Source: Bacteroidota bacterium | GTDB taxonomy: Bacteria > Bacteroidota > Bacteroidia > Chitinophagales > Chitinophagaceae | Length of the DNA stretch: 64,000 nucleotides | NCBI GenBank assembly: GCA_018268055.1 | Contig: JAFDXF010000086.1 | Span: forward strand, 62,001-126,000 | Reading direction: 5' to 3' | Shown here: positions 9,816 to 17,684 of the stretch, piece after piece | Numbering within the stretch: the stretch's first letter is position 1 | How the letters are laid out: each line of letters opens with the position of its first letter | Program-made: the position numbers and the translations under genes | Notes under the pieces: model-generated | Told to the model about the DNA's origin: nothing | The model's database searches: none | The model's input: the letters and a program-made list of their open reading frames with translations, nothing else

Positions 9816-10397
9816 CTACAAGTGCATTAAAATATCTTTTACCCATGGGCGTTTTTTATAATCAGGTTCAAAAAAACGAAAGGTAATAGTAGATTCTTTG
9901 TCGATAATAAAAACTGCCGGCACAGGTAGATATTTCCCATTTGCGCCATTATTTTTTTCTATATCAATTCCTGAATTACGATAACGTGTATATACATTTT
10001 CTTGTAGCTCATAAGCCACATCATAAGCTTTCATAATTTTCAATCCCACATCGTTTAATATTGAAAAAGTCGCTTTCGTTCTATTGATAGTAGAATCTAT
10101 CAATTCAGGTTTTTCCGCAGTAATTGCAACAAGCGTTGCGTTTTTATCTTTTATCAATTGTAAAGAATCAGCGAATCTAGACAATTCTTTGTTGCAAAAT
10201 GGGCACCAATAACCTCTGTAAAATACTAATACTACTTTTCCTTTTTTCAATAAATCTTTCAAGCGTACTTCACTTCCATTTTGATCTTTCGCCTTAAAGT
10301 CAGCAGCTTTAGAACCAATGAATAACCCTTCGGGAGTTTTTTGACCTTGAGAAAATAGTGCCCAAGTCAAGCTACATAAGAGTAATAAAGTTTTCAT
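9816..10397 (-). CDS. Exported AhpC/TSA-family peroxiredoxin-like protein
   Basis: A 193-residue thioredoxin-fold protein with a cleavable signal peptide (MKTLLLLCSLTWALFSQG). The segment VLVFYRGYWCPFCNKEL carries a CPFC motif at about residues 65-68, typical of the PrxQ/AhpC-TSA-like group that reduces peroxides or acts as a thiol oxidoreductase. A VTITAEKPE-like switch region and a cis-Pro (VPAVFIID) follow. It acts outside the cytoplasm. It converges with the BNR-repeat gene; their stops are 33 bases apart. The terminator of the larger T9SS gene lies upstream, so it is its own transcription unit. Confidence 0.85.
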   Translation of the reverse strand: MKTLLLLCSLTWALFSQGQKTPEGLFIGSKAADFKAKDQNGSEVRLKDLLKKGKVVLVFYRGYWCPFCNKELSRFADSLQLIKDKNATLVAITAEKPELIDSTINRTKATFSILNDVGLKIMKAYDVAYELQENVYTRYRNSGIDIEKNNGANGKYLPVPAVFIIDKESTITFRFFEPDYKKRPWVKDILMHL

Positions 10398-10471
10398 ATT
10401 ACAAAAATATAATCAGCACCAGATGTACTGATTTATTTATTGTTAAGATTTTAAATAGTCTTCAACAAAAA

Positions 10472-10500
10472 AAAGCCGCTCAAAATACTTGAGCGGCTTT
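10472..10500 (-). terminator. Intrinsic terminator of the large T9SS gene
   Basis: A stem of GCCGCTCAA (10475-10483) with TTGAGCGGC (10489-10497), flanked by A and T runs, 24 bases past the stop of the 10524-13889 gene. T-runs on both strands make it potentially bidirectional. Confidence 0.9.
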
Positions 10501-10523
10501 TGAATACTTAATTATTTTATTTT

Positions 10524-13500
10524 TTACTGAACCACAACCAAACCGGATGTAATTTCTTTAGCGTAAGCGTCTGTTACTTTTACTACGTAAGTACCAGCAG
10601 CCATTTTGCTAAGATCAAAATCCAATCTCAAGTATGGAGGCGTAAAGCTCACTAAATCAAATTCTTTCTGATTTACTAATTGTCCGCCCATTGTATAGAT
10701 ACGTACAATTCTTCTTTCAGCTTGTACTCCATTGTAGTACAATCTTACTTGGAACTGACCGGTATTTGGATTTGGATAAATCCATAACTTATCAGAAGCC
10801 TTAGCACCTAGAGTAAGTACATTTGATTTATTTACACAACCGTTAACATCAGTTACTGTTGCTTGATAAGTACCTAAAGCATCAACAGTTCCTGTTACAG
10901 TACTACCATTAGCACCTGTGATTGCACCACCATTCAAAGTCCAAGCATAACTTGTTGCATTCAATGCAGCAGGAGTACTTGATGCAGTAAAGGTAGCCAC
11001 ACCACCAGGAGTAAGTTGCAGTGTATTAGCTGCAATCGTTACCACAGGAAGTGGGTTTACAGTCAACTTAGCAAAACCTGAAGTAGCACTACCGCAAGGA
11101 CCACCAGTGATAACACAACGATACAAGTAGTTGTTCATTGTTTGTGTAACACCAGTTAGACTCAAAGTAGCTGCAGTTGCACCAGCAACAGCATTGTAAG
11201 TTACACCACCATCAATGCTCACCTGCCACTGATAAGTAAGCGGACCACCAGTAGCACTTGTAGTGAATGAAGTACTACCGCCCACACAAACTGATTTGTT
11301 AACCGGGTTAACAATTCCAGTTACAGGATTAGATACAGTTACCGGAACTGTTGTTGTTGCAGATGTACAAGGTGTAGGTGTTGTAAATGATACTGTATAA
11401 TTACTTGTTACACTTGGATTCACATATATTGTTGTAGCCGGTGTACCTGTGTATGGAGTAGTTGCAGCAGCATTGGTCCACATTGTACCGGCAGGGCCAG
11501 TCCAAGTACCTTGCGCAGCACCACCTACTTTTACATAAGCTACATCATCAACGCCAATATAATTAGAATTAGAACCGCCGCCGCCATCAGTTACAAAATA
11601 TCTGAAAGCAATACGACCTGAAGTAGGTCCGGACAATCCGCTAATTGTTGCAGTGAATTTAGTCCAAACTTTAGGATAAACACCAGTAGTCAAAGTTGGA
11701 TTCACACTTAACAATAATGTAGTGAAGTCACCAACAGAAGTAGCAGTTGCACCAGCATTCACACTAGCTCCATTAGTACTCATACGTAATTCTAAACGGT
11801 CAGGGTATTCTGTACCATCAGGAATTCTTGTCCAGAAGCTTACTTGATCACCATTGCCCAATGTCATTGTAGGCATAAACAACCAGTCACTGATTGTGCC
11901 AGAACCGGAAGTTGATGTATTCTGCCAGTTTGCTGCAATGTATGAAGTAGTAGCTCCACTATGAGCAGGGAAAACTCCATCATTACCCTGAAACCAACCA
12001 ATAGCGCCTAATGGGCTGCTAAGGTTCTGAGTAGCCCAACCCGGAAGGTTAGTAATATCATTGAAGCCTTCATTTAAAGTAGTCACATTACCTAATGTGT
12101 TTGTAAGTGTCAGTTGTTGAACAGTGCCTACACAAATTGAAGCAGAAGCAGGAGTAACAACAGGTACAATTTGTGTAACTGTTAATGTTCCGGCAGTTGA
12201 GAAATCAACAGCAGAACAAGCACCTGTTACTAATGCACGATATTGATAACCGTTGTAAGCAGCAGATACATTAGTTAATGTAAGTGTAGCTGTATTAACA
12301 CCTGAGTAAGGTGCTGCATTGGGCACATTCTGCCAAGTTGCAGATGGTCCTGTTCTATATTCCCATGCATATTGAGGAAGACTACCCGTAGCTGTAGCTG
12401 TAAATGTTGCATTACCACCACATGCAATCGATGTATTAGAAGGACTACCTGTAATAGTAACCGGTACGCAAGGTACAAGATTTACATTATAATCTTCTGT
12501 TTCACCATATGTTACACCGGCGCAGGGATCAGTTGGATTTGCACCAAAACTGATTCTAACTCTCATACGAGTGATACCGGGTGTAGCTGTTCCTGGAACA
12601 TTGATTACTCCGCTTACAGATGCCAAAGTACCTGGAATTCCAATATTAGTTCTTTCTGAAGCTTCAAATGTTCCATTTTGATTATAGTCAATCCAAACAG
12701 TTAAGCCTTCTGTCCAACTTGTTGGTTTTTCTATTCTGATAGGATTGCCGGCACCCATATAAACTTCCGGTGCAGGTAATGTAGTGTAATTTGAATAACC
12801 TGCTGGAGGACCTACACTGCAAGTAGAAGAATTATCTAAAGTATTCAAAACTACTCTTGTAATAACATCATCATCAGAACAATCTGAAGCCGGTGGTAAA
12901 CAATAACATTGAGAAACCGGTTTAATAGCAACGTTCACAGGATTTGAAGTTCCTGTATTTCCTGAACATGTTACATTACATCTGTAAGAAGTAGCAACTG
13001 CTATACTCGTAGAATAAGTTGATGAAGTAGCGCCACTAATGTTAGTCCATGGACCTGCATTAGAAGGACCTGACTGCCACTGATAAGTAACACCGCTTCC
13101 GGAAGTAGCATTTTGCAATGAAAGTGTAAAAGGACTGCTTGGGCAAACAGATGCACCTGCAGATGAAATGGTATTACCCGGTGCCGGTGTACCGGTACAA
13201 GGGCCTGAAGAACATACAGGGAAATCTATTGTTATAGAAAGTGAATTGCTTGCAGTGCCTAAGTCAAATGCAGCAATAACAATAGTTTGGCCGGAGTTAA
13301 TAGTAGCCTGACAAGTCAAAACATTTGTTGCAACATTACTTACTCCGGGGTCTGCCAAATAATTTGCTGAGATATCAGCAGGATTAAACGAACCGTTATA
13401 GATTGCAAATTGTGCATTAGATCCTGCATCGGTTGGCGCCATTGTAAATGTGCCACACTGAGTAAGACCAGTGTTATTTGTATAAGTATAAGTTCTGTAA

Positions 13501-13889
13501 GGTACGTTTTGTGCAATAGTTCCGGGGAATGCATAAGGTACAGTACAACTTGATGTTGCTCCAGGTCTATAAAGCCTATTAGACATTGTAGGAGCACCTG
13601 CAAAGCTACCAGTAAATGTAGCGCATACAGCATTTGTTCTGTTTGCTGTACCCGAAGTATTTCTTTTTGCTAATCCTTTGTCATTATCTGCAAAAGGATT
13701 AAAAATGCCTTGGTGACGCAATTCATAATTTCTTAATTTTTGCTGATCACGTTGTTCTTGAGTCAGTGTTCCTGACCGAGCAGAATTTTTCTGTCCAAAT
13801 GCAATAACCGTTACTGATAAAAGCAGTGACAAGGCTAGCATTCTTGAACAGAAAAACCTAAAATTTGCCAGAGTAAATTTTGGTTGCAT
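10524..13889 (-). CDS. Large surface protein with Ig-like, GEVED and anchor-J domains and T9SS sorting tail
   Basis: A 1121-residue secreted protein. A signal peptide covers about 1-33. Ig-like repeats with a CPSSPFTLSL-type motif follow near 255. A GEVED domain at about 395-475 is shown by DYNQNGTFEASE and GETEDYNV. More Ig-like repeats follow. A cleaved-adhesin/choice-of-anchor-J-like domain lies at about 600-790 (FNDITNLPGWA, SDWLFMPTMTL, FWTRIPDG). Further Ig/PKD-like repeats precede the C-terminal type A sorting domain (LWIYPNPNTGQF, GTYVVKV). The tail predicts export by the type IX system and attachment or release at the cell surface. No catalytic domain is visible; adhesion is plausible. 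It is monocistronic with its own terminator. Confidence 0.88.
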   Translation of the reverse strand: MQPKFTLANFRFFCSRMLALSLLLSVTVIAFGQKNSARSGTLTQEQRDQQKLRNYELRHQGIFNPFADNDKGLAKRNTSGTANRTNAVCATFTGSFAGAPTMSNRLYRPGATSSCTVPYAFPGTIAQNVPYRTYTYTNNTGLTQCGTFTMAPTDAGSNAQFAIYNGSFNPADISANYLADPGVSNVATNVLTCQATINSGQTIVIAAFDLGTASNSLSITIDFPVCSSGPCTGTPAPGNTISSAGASVCPSSPFTLSLQNATSGSGVTYQWQSGPSNAGPWTNISGATSSTYSTSIAVATSYRCNVTCSGNTGTSNPVNVAIKPVSQCYCLPPASDCSDDDVITRVVLNTLDNSSTCSVGPPAGYSNYTTLPAPEVYMGAGNPIRIEKPTSWTEGLTVWIDYNQNGTFEASERTNIGIPGTLASVSGVINVPGTATPGITRMRVRISFGANPTDPCAGVTYGETEDYNVNLVPCVPVTITGSPSNTSIACGGNATFTATATGSLPQYAWEYRTGPSATWQNVPNAAPYSGVNTATLTLTNVSAAYNGYQYRALVTGACSAVDFSTAGTLTVTQIVPVVTPASASICVGTVQQLTLTNTLGNVTTLNEGFNDITNLPGWATQNLSSPLGAIGWFQGNDGVFPAHSGATTSYIAANWQNTSTSGSGTISDWLFMPTMTLGNGDQVSFWTRIPDGTEYPDRLELRMSTNGASVNAGATATSVGDFTTLLLSVNPTLTTGVYPKVWTKFTATISGLSGPTSGRIAFRYFVTDGGGGSNSNYIGVDDVAYVKVGGAAQGTWTGPAGTMWTNAAATTPYTGTPATTIYVNPSVTSNYTVSFTTPTPCTSATTTVPVTVSNPVTGIVNPVNKSVCVGGSTSFTTSATGGPLTYQWQVSIDGGVTYNAVAGATAATLSLTGVTQTMNNYLYRCVITGGPCGSATSGFAKLTVNPLPVVTIAANTLQLTPGGVATFTASSTPAALNATSYAWTLNGGAITGANGSTVTGTVDALGTYQATVTDVNGCVNKSNVLTLGAKASDKLWIYPNPNTGQFQVRLYYNGVQAERRIVRIYTMGGQLVNQKEFDLVSFTPPYLRLDFDLSKMAAGTYVVKVTDAYAKEITSGLVVVQ

Positions 13890-13983
13890 AATAGATTTTT
13901 TAAATGATTGTTTTTTACCGGAACTACCGGCAATTACTTAAATCGGTGGCTAAGGTAAATATTTTATGATATTTTTAAAAAAA

Positions 13984-14018
13984 AATAATCCCCTTATGTT
14001 GAAAAAAAGGGGATTATT
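13984..14018 (-). terminator. Intrinsic terminator of the PUR-alpha gene
   Basis: A 12-bp stem (13984-13995 with 14007-14018), followed on the minus strand by a long T run, 45 bases beyond the stop of the DUF3276 gene. Confidence 0.88.
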
Positions 14019-14062
14019 TTCAAAATAGCTTATTTTATGGTAATTCTTTGTCAGAAAAGAGA

Positions 14063-14494
14063 TTACCATTTATCTACTTCTCCGCTTATATTCTGTGTAT
14101 TTGGAGCAGTATTTTCTAATTCTTGCTCTATCACACTTGATTGCTCGGCGACAGGTGCCTCTACCAAAGAAGTAGGTGCTTCACTATTACCATTTTCCAA
14201 AAACTCATCATGGTTAAAAGCATCAAAATCAAAATCAGGCATTAGTTCTGTTTTTACATAGTCCACAGCCTCATTTAGCGCTTTGATAAACTTATTAAAA
14301 TCTTCCTTGTACAGAAACACCTTGTGTCTGTCATAGCCATTATCATCAAAACGCTTTCTGCTCTCAGTAATGGTTAGGTAATAATCGTTTCCTTTAGTCG
14401 CTCGGATGTCGAAGAAGTAGGTTCTTCTCTTTCCTGCGCGAAGTCTTTTGCTGTAGATACTTTCAGCTTTTTTTTCATTGTTCTCGTAAGCCAC
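14063..14494 (-). CDS. DUF3276 / PUR-alpha-like nucleic-acid-binding protein
   Basis: A 143-residue protein whose first 90 residues match the Bacteroidota DUF3276 (PUR-alpha-like) family: KRLRAGKRRTYFFDIRATKGNDYYLTITES followed by a basic strand and a helix (DFNKFIKALNEAVDYV). Related PUR proteins in spirochaetes and Bacteroidota bind single-stranded DNA or RNA through a beta-beta-beta-beta-alpha repeat; one such repeat is present, so dimerization is likely. The C-terminal 50 residues are acidic and Gln/Asn-rich, probably disordered. It starts at an ATG with no close upstream partner and has its own terminator. Confidence 0.85.
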   Translation of the reverse strand: MAYENNEKKAESIYSKRLRAGKRRTYFFDIRATKGNDYYLTITESRKRFDDNGYDRHKVFLYKEDFNKFIKALNEAVDYVKTELMPDFDFDAFNHDEFLENGNSEAPTSLVEAPVAEQSSVIEQELENTAPNTQNISGEVDKW

Positions 14495-14794
14495 TTTAAT
14501 TCGGTTTTGCAGTTAAAAAATTGCTTTGGTTTTATCCCAATTGGAAAACATTCCAAATCGGTTATCTCACAAATATAGAGATGTTTTTGAAAAAGGCAAC
14601 TGTACTTAATCTATTTCAGGTGTTTATTTTTCGGATCACTGTTTTGGGCAGTAATATTTTTTGCCAACGAGAATATCTAAATAATCATTTACGGCTGATA
14701 TTCATCACTTATGGGCATTACATAAAAAAAAACCTCATTCTCAATCTTAATCTCAACCTCATTCTCTTCCTTATTCTCAACCTCACCCTCACCC
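14495..14794. other. Intergenic region with degenerate hexamer repeat
   Basis: About 300 bases between the ABC exporter stop and the PUR-alpha start. The part at about 14733-14803 is a degenerate tandem repeat, on the minus strand built from GAGAAT/GAGGTT/GAGGGT-type hexamers; it begins at the ABC exporter stop codon. The rest holds no convincing gene. Short ORFs across it have Glu/Gly/Asn repeat translations and are treated as spurious. Confidence 0.7.
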
Positions 14795-16636
14795 TCACCC
14801 CCACTCCCCATTTTCAGTATCCTGCCTTTGCTGCCGTTCATATAAAGTAGCATAGAAGCCATTCGTAGCAACTAATTGCTGGTGTGTACCTTCCTCTACA
14901 ATCTTACCTTCATCCAACACTATAATTTTATCAAAATGCAATAATGAGAATATGCGATGGGTGATGATAATTGCTGTTTTATCTCTAAGATAATCATTCA
15001 GGCTTTCGGTGATTTCATGTTCCGTGCGTGTATCAACTGCACTAAGACAATCATCTAAAATTAATACTTCCGGGTTTTTCACTAGTGCTCTTGCAATCGT
15101 TATACGTTGCTTTTGCCCACCACTGAGCGTTACACCCCTTTCTCCTACCATCGTTTCATATTGATTTGGGAAAGATTCTATTTCTTTTGCTACACTTGCT
15201 CTCCTTGCCGCCGTCTTTACTTCTTCCAAGCTCACTGATTCATTAAATCTAATATTATTTTCAATTGTATCACTGAAAAGAAAAACATCTTGCGGCACAT
15301 AACTTATTTGTCGGCGTAAACTATTTAAATCTTTATTGCGAATATCTATTCCATCTATCGACAATGCACCGGATGTAGTATCATACATTCGAAGCATCAA
15401 TTGCACCAAGGAAGTTTTTCCGCTTCCTGTTTTACCAACGATTGCCACCTTCTCTCCTTGTTTAATATTCAGGTTTATATTTTTCAAAGCTTGAATACCT
15501 GTATTGGGGTAAGTGAAGTTTACATTTTTGAATTGAATGTTTCCGTTAATGGGTGAAGTATCGGGCAATTCAGGTCTGTTAATTTCTGGTTTTAATTGTA
15601 GAAATTCATTGATGCGTTTTTGCGAAGCGGCAGCTCTTTGTATCAAACTGGCAGTAAGCCCAATTGCACTTACAGGGAATTGCAACATATTAATATACAT
15701 CACAAATTCTACGATTGTATCAAGCCCCACATTTCCTTTATGGTTTAAATAATACAGGCCACCAATCATAATGGTGAGCAATGTGCTGAGTCCAATCAAT
15801 AAAGTAATAGAAGGGAAATATATCGCTTCTACTTTAGCCAAGCTCACTGCATTTTTTCTGTATTCTTCGCTGTTTTTTTTAAAAAAACCAAGCATTGCTT
15901 TTTCCTGAATAAAGGATTTAATCACTCTAATGCCTGAATAGGTTTCCTGAGCGTTGGTCGTTAGTTCCGATAGAGAGCGTTGTATTTGTTCACTTTTTTT
16001 ACTAATAGTATTATTAACAAAGTAAATAGTAACAGCCAGAACAGGCAAAGGCAGCAATACATAAATTGTCAATTCAGGACTTCTTTGCCACATAAAGAAA
16101 ACGCTCAATGAAATTACGGTTGTGAGATTGGCCAAGTACATTATCGCAGGCCCGGTGAACATTCGCACTCTACTTACATCCTCAGAAATGCGATTCATCA
16201 AATCGCCGGTGCTGTTAACTCTGTAAAAGGCAGTATCTAACTGTTGGTAATGACTGTAGATTTCATTTTTCTGATCATACTCAATATGCCGGCTCATTAC
16301 GATAATCGTTTGCCGCATAAAAAACAGAAACAAACCTCTGAGCAAAGCCAGAGCTAAAATAGTCAGGCCGCACAAGGCAACTACTTTTATCCAACTGTTT
16401 CCGGGCTGTTCAATCCATTCGGTAAGGGTCACTACAAGCCGATCGTAATTATTATGTTTAGCAGCAACAACATTTTCCGGTGAAGCTGTTTTTCGTTGTA
16501 CATAATCAATTACAAAACCGGTAACCTGTGGTGCTAATACATTAAAATAATTGGAGAAGAAAACAAATACAATTCCTACACCAAGCCTTAAACGGTATTT
16601 CCAGAAATATTTTTTGAGCGTTTTTAGATGCTTCAC
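14795..16636 (-). CDS. ABC exporter, fused permease-ATPase (MsbA-like)
   Basis: A half-transporter of about 613 residues. The N-terminal half (about 1-325) holds six membrane helices of the type 1 exporter fold. The C-terminal half is the ATPase, with Walker A GKTGSGKTS, a Q-loop in SYVPQDVFLF, signature LSGGQKQR, Walker B VLILDDCLSAVD and a switch His in IITHRIFS. The Walker B position usually held by the catalytic Glu is Asp, as in degenerate sites of heterodimeric exporters. The substrate is unknown (lipid or drug). No ATG is available; translation starts at GTG 16636 or the preceding TTG 16639. The stop codon lies in the first unit of a hexamer repeat. Confidence 0.9.
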   Translation of the reverse strand: MKHLKTLKKYFWKYRLRLGVGIVFVFFSNYFNVLAPQVTGFVIDYVQRKTASPENVVAAKHNNYDRLVVTLTEWIEQPGNSWIKVVALCGLTILALALLRGLFLFFMRQTIIVMSRHIEYDQKNEIYSHYQQLDTAFYRVNSTGDLMNRISEDVSRVRMFTGPAIMYLANLTTVISLSVFFMWQRSPELTIYVLLPLPVLAVTIYFVNNTISKKSEQIQRSLSELTTNAQETYSGIRVIKSFIQEKAMLGFFKKNSEEYRKNAVSLAKVEAIYFPSITLLIGLSTLLTIMIGGLYYLNHKGNVGLDTIVEFVMYINMLQFPVSAIGLTASLIQRAAASQKRINEFLQLKPEINRPELPDTSPINGNIQFKNVNFTYPNTGIQALKNINLNIKQGEKVAIVGKTGSGKTSLVQLMLRMYDTTSGALSIDGIDIRNKDLNSLRRQISYVPQDVFLFSDTIENNIRFNESVSLEEVKTAARRASVAKEIESFPNQYETMVGERGVTLSGGQKQRITIARALVKNPEVLILDDCLSAVDTRTEHEITESLNDYLRDKTAIIITHRIFSLLHFDKIIVLDEGKIVEEGTHQQLVATNGFYATLYERQQRQDTENGEWG

Positions 16637-16713
16637 CAAAAAAATTTGGACGAAGATAAATGATAGATAACTAATTGTTTGGGTATAAACTTCTGCACCC
16701 TTACATTTGCAGC

Positions 16714-16800
<87 letters not shown>

Positions 16801-16811
16801 AACACTACATT

Positions 16812-16834
16812 CCCCACCATTGGTGGGGTTTTTG
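16812..16834 (+). terminator. Intrinsic terminator of tRNA-Ser
   Basis: A 7-bp CCCCACC/GGTGGGG stem with a 3-base loop and a T run, 11 bases after the tRNA CCA end. Confidence 0.88.
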
Positions 16835-16871
16835 TTTTTATAATCATCACATTCCTTCGGAAATATTGCAT

Positions 16872-16906
16872 AAAAAAAGAGCCTGTTTCAAACAAGCTCT
16901 TTTTAA
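16872..16906 (-). terminator. Probable terminator of infC
   Basis: An AAAAAGAGC...GCTCTTTTT stem with an imperfect inner extension, giving a T run on the minus strand about 20 bases after the infC stop. This ends the infC transcript with no rpmI or rplT following. Confidence 0.75.
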
Positions 16907-16926
16907 AAATATAATTCAGTAATGTT

Positions 16927-17565
16927 TTACGCTTTCTTCTTTCCTTTCGGTGCAAACATTGCCAACATTCTTCTCCCTTCCATCTTAGGCATATTTTCTA
17001 AAATACCTATTTCGGCAAGGCGCTCGGCAAACTTGAGCAATAGTAGTTGACCTCTATCCTGAAATTGAATAGCACGACCTTTAAACTGTACATAAGCTTT
17101 CACTTTATTCCCTTCTTTTAAGAAGCTCTCAGCGTGTTTCGCTTTGAAGTCGAAGTCGTGATCGTCTGTATTGGGTGTAAAACGGATTTCTTTTACTTCT
17201 GAAGCCTTGCTCTTGGCTTTCATTTCTTTTTCCTTTTTCTTTTTATCATAAAGGAATTTGTTGTAATCAATAATTTTACAAACAGGTGGATCTACATTGG
17301 GAGAAATTTCTACCAAATCCAATGCCTGCTCTTCAGCCATTTTAATAGCCTGAGCAGTATCGTAGATACCGGGTTCTACATTTTCTCCCACAAGCCGCAC
17401 TTGTGGCACTCTTATAAAATTATTAATGCGGTGCTCTGCTTCTTTGCGAGGCATAAATCTACCTCTGTTGAAACCGCCTTTGTTGAATCCACCACCGCCG
17501 GGTTTAAATCCGCCTTGTCCTGGTGGTCTGTTGAACCCGCCTCCGGGTTTTTGTGGTACTGCCAT
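16927..17565 (-). CDS. infC: Translation initiation factor IF-3
   Basis: A 212-residue IF-3, which binds the 30S subunit and checks start-codon pairing. The conserved core begins at about residue 43 (HRINNFIRVPQVRLVGEN). The helical linker KKKKEKEMKAK and the C-domain motifs EIRFTPNTDDHDFDFK and KVKAYVQFKGR are clear. It is longer than the roughly 180-residue E. coli protein because of a 35-residue Gly/Phe/Asn/Arg-rich N-terminal extension. It lies 119 bases downstream of thrS, the usual order, but the genes for ribosomal proteins L35 and L20 that usually follow are missing here; a terminator and a convergent tRNA come next. Confidence 0.96.
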   Translation of the reverse strand: MAVPQKPGGGFNRPPGQGGFKPGGGGFNKGGFNRGRFMPRKEAEHRINNFIRVPQVRLVGENVEPGIYDTAQAIKMAEEQALDLVEISPNVDPPVCKIIDYNKFLYDKKKKEKEMKAKSKASEVKEIRFTPNTDDHDFDFKAKHAESFLKEGNKVKAYVQFKGRAIQFQDRGQLLLLKFAERLAEIGILENMPKMEGRRMLAMFAPKGKKKA

Positions 17566-17684
17566 TAATTGTTTTTAGGTTACTAATATTTATTAAAGAT
17601 AAAACTTTTCAAGTTCTTTAGCTGCACAATAATACAAATGAATTTGTAAGATTTGCAATTTAATTTTTCTAATTTTTATATGCC

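Noticed and set aside
10524..13889. Repeated Thr/Ala/Gly-rich codons as a DNA tandem repeat
   Set aside because: The repetition is at the level of Ig-like protein domains; the DNA units are too diverged to call a tandem repeat or CRISPR array.
14689..14871. 60-codon minus-strand ORF rich in Glu/Gly/Asn
   Set aside because: It is a translation of the hexamer repeat and of the end of the ABC exporter gene in another frame.
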